Origin: Lingula anatina | Lineage: Eukaryota > Brachiopoda > Lingulata > Lingulida > Lingulidae | Assembly: GCF_001039355.2 (NCBI RefSeq) | Contig: NW_019774014.1 | Coordinates: forward strand, 159,671 to 223,670 | Direction of reading: 5' to 3' | DNA: 64,000 nucleotides | Shown here: positions 36,608-48,300 of the stretch, piece after piece | Numbering within the stretch: the first letter of the stretch is position 1 | Layout: every line of letters begins with the position of its first letter | Notes under the pieces: model-generated | What the model saw: only the letters and a program-made list of their open reading frames with translations | What the model was told of the DNA's origin: nothing | Databases searched by the model: none | Made by a program: the position numbers and the translations under genes

Positions 36608-38418
36608 CATGCAGGCTAAGGAGGAAGACTGGACAGTAAAACTGCAGACTGTCATATAAGACATTTTGCTAGTCTTTGAAGTTTTCTTTGAAATAGTCTA
36701 AATATTTGAACAGAGGGTTCTCAGTAACAGTTCGGTACAGAGTTGCTATCTGTGGAAGTTAGAGAAGCCATTCCTTTGCAAATAGTGCATTGTGAGACAT
36801 CTGACTCCTTAAACCTGTGCACTATGCATCTGCTTGGAATTTCATCTCATTTGTTACAGTGATAAGACTGGCACATAGAATTGGAGACATTGACTGCAGG
36901 CCACAGTCAATTGTAATACTACATTTATGACTGAATAGTGAACAAGATTCTTCCACAATAACCTTAGTTTAAAAACTGATATTTTCTTAGACTTCTGTTG
37001 TAGCTTAGTAGTTGTATATTCAGGCATAAAAAATTTGACACTTTAATATGACATTTCTCGTTTAAAAGACAGGTCATGTGTTCTTTTGTATACAATATTT
37101 TTTCTTGTTTTCTTCAAATGAATGTTTGGGAATTTTGGTAATTATAGATACTCAGTATACAGTGATGGGAAGTACAGCTGAAGGCAATTAAAAAGGAGGT
37201 GCAGAGGTTTTTTTAAATTTCAAACCTGCCTATATTAACAAGCATCAGTACTTCATGTAACATGGATGTTAAATATCTAATATGATGGAAGGCCAATATG
37301 TTGTTTTGTAGGTTTTTCGTGCATAAAAGTAGAAGTTGAGTGCTGGACACTTTTTTTACTGTTCATCAAGACCAAAAAAATTTAGATCATTTATGAACTT
37401 CCCGTATTTCATGTATACTTTGAGAAACCAATAAATGCATCTGAATGATGTACAGTTGCAAACTTGACCTCTGGTTGCCATTTTCAAAAGCTTTTAAAAA
37501 CTCGGTTAAGGCATTTATTCATTCAAAAAAATCAAAATTAAAATCTGAGATTACTGATAATGATTTTATTTATACACTAGATTCTGCTGCCCATAACCAA
37601 GCAATACACACATTGCACATGTACTGCTGCTTCACACAATGTAAGCTACAGCTACATATCAAAGAAGAAAAAACTTCCAACATTGTTATCAGCAGCATAA
37701 TTCTTACAATCTTCACAAGTAAGAACAAAAGAATGCCAGATACAATCTATAGTCAGCTCTAGAATCTATCAAATTCAGTCCAAGAACTTCCAGTACTTTG
37801 CTGAAGTAATTTTTTTACTTGAAATTTGAAAGTCATAACATCACCACAGTTTTTAACCAAGAGAAAGACAATGATCCTAAATAAATATGTATATTAACTA
37901 CAAACTGAGTACTAGTGCCAATGGAACCATACTGACAAGAAAATGTTGAATTCCAAGAGGTGCATTTCAGCTGTGTATGAATTCTCCTTCAAAGTATTGG
38001 TGGAATGGCCGTGGCTCGACAGAAGCAGATAAGACACACTCCCCACCTAAAATACTATCCCCAGTTGGAAGGTGGTTAAGCCAGCCACTTTTTAACCCCT
38101 AACTACCCTTGGTGGTGATACATAATATGAACAATATTACATACAAGATCATGCACTTTCTTCACCTAGATTTAAGGCTACAGTATTGTAAAAACAGAAC
38201 AGTCTGTAGACTTGAAAACAGTCGGTCACATGTCACATGATTTACACCAAACACTTGAAGTGGAGACCTATGAAAACTCATAAAACAGGAATACAGCAGC
38301 CTCATACAGATACAGGAATGAGGAGTTACATAATTACATTTAGTGCACTAATTACAGCATATTTCACATTCAAGATAAGGACAATGAGAAACTGACTGAG
38401 ACACCATCTGAGAAATAT
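36608..38418. other. Convergent 3' regions of POLR1D and ATP6V1G, first allele
   Basis: No coding exon. The POLR1D candidate polyadenylation signal is at 37430-37435; the minus-strand equivalent TTTATT near 37567-37572 could end ATP6V1G. A 105-codon frame at 37445-37762 is not preserved on the other allele and is rejected. The counterpart is 41764-43605. Confidence 0.4.
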
Positions 38419-39472
38419 TTACAATATTTTCATGTTATGATGCATCTCTGGTTTGATGTCATATACTAGAGACAGCAGTCTTTGTAAACATTGCTCTCTT
38501 TGTTTTTGCACGTTGCGGTTGATTTCTTCTATTTTCAGGCGAGTATTTTGATCTATTTTAGCCTCTGTGTCTCCTTTTGATCCTAGCACCTGTAAAGAGA
38601 AAATATAATGTGGTGACACCTGTAAAGAGAAAATATAATGTGGTGACGCCTGCAAATATTTACTGTCAAACAACCACAATTAAAAATGGGTGGGATTTTC
38701 ACCAAACTCCATCAAATGCTTGCAATATTTAAACACCACTTACATGAATAAATTATTACTAACAATGTCATACTGATCAGTTACTTTGATAAACTATACT
38801 ATTACTACTAAACTGAAATTGAACAAAATATTTGTAAAGAAAAAAATCCAGTATTTATGTAGTAATACCATGGCCAAAATTTTCCTATCCATATATCCTG
38901 AACAGGTCCTTTTACGTAAACAGATTCAGGTTCAGAAAAGGTTGTGAACACTATATTGTACTGCCAGCCTCTGCTGTCTACATATACAAACCTTTGCTTC
39001 ATATTCTTTATACTGTTTCTCTCTCTCCTGTCTGTATGCGTCCACCTCTGCCTGGGCTTCTTCTTTGGCTTGCTTCAAACGCTTGGCTTTACCTGATTGT
39101 TTATAAAAATATACATCATTTTGGAGTGGGGTGGGTTCTTTTTTGGCCTTAATGGTTAAACATTATTCTTATTTATAACAAACTGGGGAAACTATCGGAC
39201 AAAATCTCACAATCCCAAGTCCCAAGAACGCTGAAAAAGTGTAGACAATCTTGGGAGTAGAAAGTTGAATGTCGATGACATGACAGCAAAGCCAAGGGGA
39301 TTGTCTTTCACTCACTGTGAAAATTTAGGACTGTAGTTCCCACATTTAATCCCTAAACATAATTACAAGTTAGAGAAATGTGCCACTTACGTTTTCTGGC
39401 TTCTGCCACCTTCTCGGCGGCGCGTTTTTCAGCGACTAAAAGCTGCTGTATTCCTGTCGACTGACTCGCCAT
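38419..39472 (-). CDS. ATP6V1G: V-type proton ATPase subunit G, first allele
   Basis: Three exons, 39391-39472, 38992-39092 and 38419-38589, give 117 residues (human G1 has 118). It starts [20 protein letters not shown], the classical subunit G start, followed by the basic coiled coil [20 protein letters not shown] and [18 protein letters not shown], and ends in [15 protein letters not shown]. Subunit G forms with E the peripheral stalks that hold the V1 catalytic head of the vesicular proton pump. On this allele the exon 3 acceptor is duplicated in tandem by 30 bp (separate entry). The promoter side faces RO60 on the collapsed locus; here the contig ends 59 bp upstream of the ATG. Confidence 0.97.
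38587..38646 (-). repeat. 30-bp tandem duplication of the ATP6V1G exon 3 acceptor (first allele only)
   Basis: A 30-bp unit covering the acceptor (TTTTCTCTTTACAG then GTG) occurs twice. The genuine acceptor AG is at 38590-38591 and the copy at 38620-38621. Using the distal one would add 30 nt in frame without a stop, inserting ten residues ([10 protein letters not shown]) before VLGSKGD. The other allele (43776 acceptor) has one copy. Confidence 0.9.
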
Positions 39473-39487
39473 TTTCATCAGATGTCG

Positions 39488-39526
39488 ATCATGTGACGGT
39501 CAAGGTCATAAGGAAGGTCATGTGAA
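39488..39526. promoter_or_regulatory. ATP6V1G promoter motifs: two M-boxes and an ERRE (first allele)
   Basis: TCATGTGA at 39489-39496 and 39518-39525 flank TCAAGGTCA at 39500-39508, just upstream of the ATP6V1G start. TCATGTGA is the MITF/TFE M-box core and TCAAGGTCA the estrogen-related-receptor type half-site. The same arrangement is present on the other allele. Confidence 0.5.
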
Positions 39527-39531
39527 ATGTT

Positions 39532-39532
39532 N
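39532..39532. other. Assembly gap (single N), contig join 3
   Basis: After this N the sequence restarts at the equivalent of 34200 and repeats POLR1D and ATP6V1G with allelic differences. Confidence 0.9.
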
Positions 39533-40217
39533 GTCATAGCCATCCAATGTTAAACGAGCTACAGCACAATATGCTGAACAATTGCTGTACTATAACAAAA
39601 ACTGAGCAACCCCGCAAGTCATGTGCACGATGAAATAGCTGTTCTTTGCTTGGGTTTTCAGACTACTTCAGATATATAAGATTTGTGGTGCACATTAATC
39701 TTGCGTCAAATTCATTCACAGTCATAATGACAAAGTTTCTACTGGGACATTTATCATTATAATTTAGCTCCAAATCTTATTTTGTGGTTCAATTACAAGG
39801 CTTAGACTGTATGTGTATGTGACTTACACTTAACTTCAGTCCTTGACTTTCCCGTCTTAACTGGTCCTATGAAGCACCCACGGCAGTTCTTAAGAGTACC
39901 AAAAAACTGAGTAAAGTTTGTGTTCACAGGGTCTTCCTTCCTTCTGCGCTCTCTGTCTTGTTTTCTTCTGACGTCATCATCACATGAGTTTGTAGCAGTA
40001 GCCGCGCGTAAATATATAAATATTTGATTCTAATTTATTTTTTCCGACATGGTTTACAGCAATATATTTATTAGAATTATAGTAAATTTATGTAAATTTC
40101 GATAAAGAATTTGTTAGTACTTGTCTTATTTTATTGCATAGTGCAACAATATTTTCACATTTCTGATAAGGATCAAATTTATGGTGTGTGTCATTGAAGG
40201 TCAAGGTGAGAGAAGGC

Positions 40218-41763
40218 ATGGAAGTTGGTCGACTGGAAGTTGTAAGTATCAAACACAAATTGTGCGTGAATGTATGTAAAAATTAATTAAGCTTATTCAG
40301 TCTGAAATCATTTTATGCAAGGAGCTGAAATTGGTAATGTGTGGGTCTGAGGATTTTTTGAGATAATAATAATAATCTGGTACATATGTAGGATTTCTTT
40401 AAAATCAGGATCGACAACCTGCTGATTCTTCAAAATATTACAGTTTGCAATGCTCATATATTTGTGGAGAATTTAAATTTATTTATTAATTTTTTTATTT
40501 AAGGTGGAGCCAGAGAACCCAGAGGATGAAACCTGCAGGACATTTGTGATGCACAATGAAGACCATACTTTGGGAAATTCACTCAGATATATCATAATGA
40601 AGAAGTAAGTTTAACCTGTGTCACTGACTGTCAGTGGTTTTATGTAGAAGAAAGATGCATTATTTACCCTAGACCTCTTTGGTATCATACAGATAAATAA
40701 ATTTTACTGTTAGTGTTATCCTTTATACTTATATAATGTTTACATGTTATGGTATGCAGGCTAACTTTCAAACATAAGATCATGGCAGGAAAACTAGAAA
40801 GCTTGTGTATGTTGCCTTGCAGCTTTTATTTTTTACGGTACTTTGAAACCCAATTTTTTTATCCTTAAACTATTATTATTTATGATTTTAAACCATTTCT
40901 TTATATCCAGCCCAGAAGTTCAGTTTTGTGGGTACAGTGTTCCCCATCCATCAGAAAGCAAGATAAATTTACGAATACAGACAAATGGTATGTAGGATTC
41001 CTTAAATATTAACAAAAAACATTTGATTTTCACAAAAGTTAATTATTATCATATTTCCATATGTAAACCATTGTGGAGATTTAGAAACTTTTTTTTTAAT
41101 ATTTGACATATGTAATTCCAATTGTTATTATTTCTGGGTACAGTTATTATATAACAGTTTATGTGAGTAATAAAACAGCCATTTTTCATTACCCTGCATG
41201 AACTGTACTCAGCAAACTCCTAGACTTGGTCCATCACTTTTTCACACCAGGTTTGTCAATTCTCATTGCAGGGCCACCTGCTGTAGATGTCTTACGAAGA
41301 GGACTCGTGGAGTTGACCGCAGTGTGTGAACATGTCCTGACAACATTTGAGGTGACACTTCTACATTGCTTGCCATACATCCTATGCTCAAACTCTTAAT
41401 TATTGTTAATCTAATAACTTAAAAGTTTTTGTCAGTTTTTTCTTTTTATTTCAGTGCTTACTATTGCTAATATATTGTAATTTTTAGAGGAATTCAAGAT
41501 ATCTAACATGTAACATTGAAATTATTTAGCATCATTGATAATTGATTCACTGTCTTCGTAAGGCATGATTTTCTTAAATGAATTTGACAATGTATTATTA
41601 AATAAATCATTTTCAAATTTGCAAATGAATCTCTAGATAAAAATTTCGACATAATGATACTCTTTTTGTGCCTCTGAATCTCAAGATACATTTTTTCTTT
41701 CAGACAACAGTGAACAACTTCAAGAGAATACAAGGCAGTGGGGAGCCTATGGACACAATTTGA
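40218..41763 (+). CDS. POLR1D: RNA polymerases I and III subunit RPAC2, second allele
   Basis: Same five-exon gene as at 34897-36607, here 40218-40241, 40504-40604, 40911-40987, 41272-41351 and 41704-41763, 113 residues. All splice sites are kept. Predicted protein differences from the first allele are Tyr25 to His (next to the HTLGNS motif) and, in the tail, Glu103 to Ile, Ala107 to Gly and Ser113 to Ile. The core is otherwise identical. Candidate polyadenylation signal AATAAA at 42616-42621. Confidence 0.95.
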
Positions 41764-43605
41764 TGTGCAGTCTAAGGAGGAAGACTATGGACAGTAAAAT
41801 TGCAGACTGTCATATAACACATTTTGCTAGTCTTTGAAGTTTTCTTTGAAATTGTCTGTCTAAATATTTGAACAGAGGGTTCTCAGTAACAGTTCAGTAC
41901 AGAGTTGCTATCTGTGGAAGTTAGAGAAGCCATTCCTTTGCAAATAGTGCATTGTGAGACATTGACTCCTTAAACCTGTGCACTATGCATCTGCTTGGAA
42001 TTTCATCTCATTTGTTACGGTGATAAGACTGGCACATAGAATTGGAGACTTTGACTGCAGGCCACAAACAATTGTAATACTACATTTATGACTGAATAGT
42101 GAACAAGATTCTTCCACAATAACCTCAGTTTAAAAACTGATATTTTCTTAGACTTCTGTTGTAGCTTAGTAGGTGTATATTGAGGCATAAAGAATTTGAC
42201 ACTATCATATGACATTTCTCGTTTAAATGACAGGTCATGTGTTCTTTTGTATACAATATATTTTCATGTTTTCGTTCATGAATGTTTGGGAATTTTGGTA
42301 ATTATAGATACTCTATACAGTAATGGGGAGTAAAGCAGAAGGCAATTAGAAAGGAGGTGGAGAGTTTTTTTTTTTTTAAATTTCAAACCTTCCAATATTA
42401 ACAAGCATCAATACTTAACGTAACATGGATGTTAAATGTCTTATATGATGGAAGGCCAATATGTTGTTTTGTAGGTTTTTCGTGCATAAATTTTTCATTA
42501 ATTTTCAGTTAAGTAGAAGTTGAGTGCTGGACACTTTTTTACTGTTCAAGATTTAAGACCAAAAAAATTTAGATCATTCATGAACTTAGCCCATGTTATG
42601 AATACTTGAGAAACCAATAAACACATCTGAATGATGTACAGTTGCAAACTTGACCTCTGGTTGCCGTATTCAAAAGCTTTTTAAAACTTGGTTAAGGCAT
42701 TTAATCATTTAAAAAAATCAACAACATTAAAATGTGAGATTACTGATAATGATTTTATTTATACACTAGATTCTGCTGCCCACAACCAAGCAATACATAC
42801 ATTGCACATGTACTGCTGCTTCATACAATGAAAGCTACAGCTACATATCAAAGAAGAAAAAACTTACAACATTGTTATCAGCAGCATAATTCTTACAATC
42901 TTCACAAGTAAGAACAAAAGAATGCCAGATACAATCTGTAGTCAGCTCTAGAATCTATCAAATTCAGTCCAAGAACTTCCAGTACTTTGCTGAAGTAACT
43001 TGTTTACTTGAAAATTGAAAGTGATAACATCACCATAGTTTTTAACCAACAGAAAGACCATGCTCCTAAATTAATATGTATATTAACTACAAACTGAGTA
43101 TGAGTCCCAATGGAACCATGCTGACAAGAAAATGTTGAATTCCAAGAGGTGCATTTCAGCTGTGTATGAATTCTCCTTCATAGTATTGTTGGAATGGCTG
43201 TGGCTCGACAGAAGCAGATAAGACACACTCCCCACCTAAAATACTATCCCCAGTTGGAAGGTGGTTAAGCCAGCCACTTTTTACTCCTAACTACCCTTGG
43301 TGGTGATACATAATATGAACAATATTACATACAAGATCATGCACTTTCTTCACCTAGATTTAAGGCTATAGTATTGTAAAAACAGAACAGTCTGTAGACT
43401 TGAAAACAGGTCAGTCACGTCACATGATTTACAACAAACAGTTGAAGTGGAGACCTATGAAAACTCATAAAACAGGAATACAGCAGCCTCATACAGATAC
43501 AGGAATGAGGAGTTACATAATTACATTGAGTGCACTAATTACAGCATATTTCACATTTAACAGAAGGACAATGAGAAACTGACTGAGACACCATCTGAGA
43601 AATAT
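41764..43605. other. Convergent 3' regions of POLR1D and ATP6V1G, second allele
   Basis: Allelic counterpart of 36608-38418, with small indels. No coding exon is recognised. Confidence 0.4.
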
Positions 43606-44633
43606 TTACAATATTTTCATGTTATGATGCATCTCTGGTTTGATGTCATATACTAGAGACAGCAGTCTTTGTAAACATTGCTCTCTTTGTTTTTGCACGT
43701 TGCGGTTGATTTCTTCTATTTTCAGGCGAGTATTTTGATCTATTTTAGCCTCTGTGTCTCCCTTTGATCCTAGCACCTGTAAAGAGAAAATATAATGTGG
43801 TGAAACCTGCAAATATTTACTGTCAAACAACCACAACTAAAAATGGGTGGGATTTTCACCAAACTCCATCAAATGCTTGCAATATTTAAACACCACTTAC
43901 ATGAATAAATGATTACTAACAATGTCATACTGATTAGTTACTTTGATAAACTATACTATTACTACTAAACTGAAATTGAACAAAATATTTGTAAAAAAAA
44001 AAAAAAATCCAGTATTTATGTAGTAATACCATGGCCAAAATTTTCCTATCCATATATCCTGAACAGGTCCTTTTACGTAAACAGATTCATGTTCAGAAAA
44101 GGTTGTGAACACCATATTGTACTGCCAGCCTCTGCTGTCTACATATACAAACCTTTGCTTCATATTCTTTATACTGTTTCTCTCTCTCCTGTCTGTATGC
44201 GTCCACCTCTGCCTGGGCTTCTTCTTTGGCTTGCTTCAAACGCTTGGCTTTACCTGATTGTTTATAAAAATATACATCATTTTGGAGTGGGGTGGGTTCT
44301 TTTTTGGCCTTAATGGTTAAACATTATTCTTATTTATAACAAACTGGGGAAACTATCGGACAAAATCTCACAATCCCAAGTCCCAAGAACGCTGAAAAAA
44401 CGTAGACAATCTTGGGAGTAGAAAGTTGAATGTCGATGACATGACAGCAAAGCCAAGGGGATTGTCTTTCACTCACTGTGAAAATTTAGGACTGTAGTTC
44501 CCACATTTAATCCCTAAACATAATTACAAGTTAGAGAAAATTGCCACTTACGTTTTCTGGCTTCTGCCACCTTCTCGGCGGCACGTTTTTCAGCGACTAA
44601 AAGCTGCTGTATTCCTGTCGACTGACTCGCCAT
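43606..44633 (-). CDS. ATP6V1G: V-type proton ATPase subunit G, second allele
   Basis: Same three-exon gene as at 38419-39472: exons 44552-44633, 44153-44253 and 43606-43776, 117 residues. The acceptor of exon 3 is present once. The coding sequence looks the same as on the first allele. Its start is 685 bp from the RO60 start on the other strand. Confidence 0.97.
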
Positions 44634-45318
44634 TTTCATCAGATGTCGATCATGTGACGGTCAAGGTCATAAGGAAGGTCATGTGAAATGTCTTTTTTGT
44701 GCGTATTTGCTTTTCGTGTGGAAGCGTGATTTTATGGAAGGTATTTTTCACATTTATGTTTTGTAACTCAAAATTTTCTTTTAATGCGCTTGATTTTATA
44801 AAATATACATAAAATGTGCTATCCAAGCGCCATCTTTTGACCTAAAAGAAAACTAATAATATTTATACAAAATACAAAATGCTTTAAAATATCCTCTTCG
44901 GTCAAACATGTACGCACATTACAATTTTTTTCTGGTGAAAAAATATGAACAGATAGAATTTGGGAAAGCAATATTTTGTTCCCTGATTCGGACGCTCCAC
45001 CAGTTCGGGCTTTCTTTTTTGTGCAACCCCAATCAACCAAAACTATGACGTATTTCTCAGGGAGCTGTCTGCAAGGAAGGGAGCCCGACCTCACCCAATA
45101 AGAAACTTTAATTTCCACCGATCTCCTTCTTCCAATGGTAACATATTTTTTACATATAGCAGAGACCAACATTGAGCCCTACTAGATATGCACGTCGATC
45201 GCACCTGAACTTCGTGAGTGACTTACACTCAAGTTTTAAGTTGAGAAATTTAATCCCCAGGTTCAGTTTATATGAGAGAATTCCCAAGCCATAATTTATC
45301 GCACAGCCTCCCAGCAGC
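44634..45318. promoter_or_regulatory. Bidirectional promoter between ATP6V1G and RO60
   Basis: Head-to-head start codons 685 bp apart. Close to the ATP6V1G side are TCATGTGA at 44650-44657 and 44679-44686 with TCAAGGTCA at 44661-44669 between them, the same trio as on the other allele. M-box/CLEAR-type sites are known regulators of V-ATPase genes in vertebrates; a role here is inferred. A 117-codon minus-strand frame at 44819-45172 has no recognisable features and is not taken as a gene. Confidence 0.5.
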
Positions 45319-48300
45319 ATGGTGAAGAAGGTGACTATAGACCCAAAGCGGGTAACCTGGGCGTTGGAGGATATGGATAAACTGAAGAGATATATCTGCC
45401 TGGGCTCGGAAACTCCAACTGCCAGAGTTGCCGAAGATCACGAGAAAGATCACTGCGAAAACGTCATTCAGATGGTCAAGACGGGCAGCCAAGGTCCACA
45501 AGTGGTAGAACTCCTGAAAGAGTACAGCGTCAAGGGTTACGTTGCATGTCAGAAACCCTTGATCCGGTGCCTCGCAATTTGTGTCAACATTGGAGATGGA
45601 GAGACCAAGAAGGCGGCATTGAAGGCTATGCCAGAAATCTGCAGGATACCAACGGACCTGTTCCTGTTTGTTCAGTACTGTGTTCAAGGACTGGGGCAGC
45701 CTAAAGTGAAAAACGAAAATGGTTCGTGGGGTCGGGCAATGCGTACCGCAGTAAGCCAGTGGTATTTGACAAAAGAGCCCAAGAATTTGGCCTACTTGAT
45801 GACCAAGTATCGCAAGCGTTATGGATGGTCCCATGTCAATCTGTTTAATCTGACACATCCAAAACCAACAAATGAAGGTACCAGATACATTACTTATTAC
45901 TCTCAAATAGTGAGAAAGACAGGCAAAATGGCTTTAAAGGTCTGCTATTTTAAGTCTGTCTTTAGTTGGTGGATGTTGAAACTGGTTTAATAATTAATAT
46001 ATCATATAATAATTAAAGGAAAATATTTTTTTTAAATATCATTTCAGTCAAATTATCTTTAGCTTTTGCTGTATATTGTAAATCCTAAATGAGGTAAGAG
46101 CACCTTGAATACTGATGTTCATTTGTCCAACTCTAATTGAAAAATCCAAGAAAATAACTTCATTTTTGGTTCCAGCCATGGCTGCAATCTTCACATATGA
46201 AATGAAGGGCCTGGAAGCCATGACCAGTAAGCTAAAAGATAAGAACTTATCCGATGATGTGAAGGACTTAGTGGCATACTTAAAGGCCGTCCATGAGGTG
46301 AAGCACAGCACAGACATTCACCTCATCACTACCTACATAGAGGAACATAGCCTTGTCTGGGAACATGTGCCCTCCAATACTTTGAAGCTCAAGGAAGTGA
46401 GTATATCTTAGTTATTCAAGGGACTTTTTTTTTCATATGTATTGTTGGTGAAACTGTCCATGTACCAATACAAAGAGCTAGTGGTTATCTTTTTACAATT
46501 ACTAAGAAAATTAAGTCCCATGATAGGACTCCTACAGACCCATTCTATTTTATCAATAGTGAATACACCAAGTATTCCTCATTAGAATGTACCTTTTTCA
46601 ATATGTCCTAATGCCCAGGATTCCAATCTGTATCATTGATCAGGTATGGCAGGCGTTACTCCCTAAGATGCCTACCACGGCCATGCTGCGGAACTTATTT
46701 AGACTGGCTGCCCTGGGACTGCTGCAGCCTGGCAGTACAGGGAGCACAGTGGTCATTGAGAGACTCAGAAATGAGAGCAAGTTAAGAGAAGCAAGGTAGG
46801 TTCAGTAATCCTTATACCAGCTTAGGTCTAGAGTTAACTGCCAGATAAGGTATAGATAAAGTACGAGGCGCTGAGCTTTACGAGAAATAGAGCAGATAAT
46901 TGGTGAGGTGAAGCCTGTGCAATGGTGCGTGGAACGCGTTCGTGGATGACATGACTTTAGGAGAGTGCTTTAAGTTAAATGAAAATCAACTTGTCATTAG
47001 AGATGTGATTGTAATGTGATTGTATTGTAGGGATTTCCTGATATTAGACATTTTTTTAAAATTATCCAATTACATCCTTGCTGGTGTTTACTATTATGGA
47101 AATGTCCAGCAATTTCAAAAAATTTTATTTCTATCCTCTTACTAGTATATCTATGGCATTATTATTTTATCAGTAATGATTTAGAAGTGTGAAAAATATT
47201 CCACTGATTTATTGGATGGCACTTGGATGAATAAAAAACTGTTTAGTTTGAAACTCTCTGCTATTCCTTACATAAAATGTGATTAAAACTATCGAAAAGT
47301 TCTCTGTGATTGTAAGGCAAGCTTATGTAACCAATGTTCAATACACGAGAAATGTGTATTTCTAAATCAAATCCTGAATGTTTAGTATTTTTATGACATT
47401 CATACTAGTAATTGTACATATTTTCTAGTTTAAATTACTTCTCTTAAATTTACCTTTTTGGCTTACAGAGTACTTAAATTGCATTTTTTTTTTTTAATTT
47501 GTTATTGTTTTTCCTCTAGAATCCATCCATTTAACCTGCTGGTGACTCGGAAGGCATATAACAAGGGTAAGACATCAGGCAAACCAGCCCGGCCATTCAC
47601 TGGGAAGGGCAAGGGAAAACCTAAAGAAAAACAAGGCAAAGAGTGGACTCCAAATAGTGATATTGTCAAAGCTTTGGATGAGGCTTTTTACACCTCATTT
47701 AAGGTAAGCTAAATCTGGAATCTACTGATAGGCTGTGTTTTTCTCTTCAAACTTTGGATGCTTAAACATTTCATCATTTTTTTTTTCAAGTTTTTTTTTC
47801 TTAGATGCTCGTACATTTCTTAGGCTTTGTCATTTTGATTCAGATAAGCTTCATCTTTGAAATATGGACTACTGAAGCTGAAAAGAGATTCCTTTTTTGA
47901 ATGAATTCAGTAAAATTGTGACCTAAAATTGATAGTATTAACTATAAGACACATGGTTACTTCTTTTAAAGAATAACATGATTGTTCTAGTATTGAATAT
48001 ACTCATTCAGCAAAATTAAAGGGGGCAACTTTTTGGTTTTATCATCATTTTCACATTCAATGCCCCAAACATGACTCGTATTTTAGTGTCTTAAACCAAC
48101 CAAGAAGAGCTACCTCATGGCAGTAGATGTCAGCCAGACGATGCACCGAGGACGCGTCAACGGAACCAAAGAACTCTGTGCCATTGAGGCAGCGGCTGCC
48201 ATGGCTATGGTGATTGCTAGATCAGAAGAGAAGTACGAATTTGTAGCTTTCGCAAAGAACCACCCAGATGGCTTGAGTCCTGTAGAGCTGAGAAGCGACA

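Larger units (their letters stand above)
39533..44691. repeat. Second allelic copy of 34200-39531 (probable assembly overlap)
   Basis: Colinear with 34200-39531 over its length, with scattered SNPs and indels, then continuing into new sequence leading to RO60. It begins right at the N and its partner ends right before it. Confidence 0.88.

Noticed and set aside
37445-37762. 105-codon plus-strand frame in the POLR1D/ATP6V1G 3' region
   Set aside because: The frame is broken by indels on the other allele (about 42650-42960), so it is not preserved as coding.
16653-44691. Genuine tandem gene duplication of VAMP7, POLR1D and ATP6V1G
   Set aside because: Every duplicate is bounded by an N exactly at the overlap edge and one VAMP7 copy lacks exon 1 only because the contig ends, which fits unmerged allelic contigs better.
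44819-45172. 117-codon minus-strand open frame between ATP6V1G and RO60
   Set aside because: It lies in the divergent promoter, has no recognisable domain and no matching splice or start context; chance is likely.
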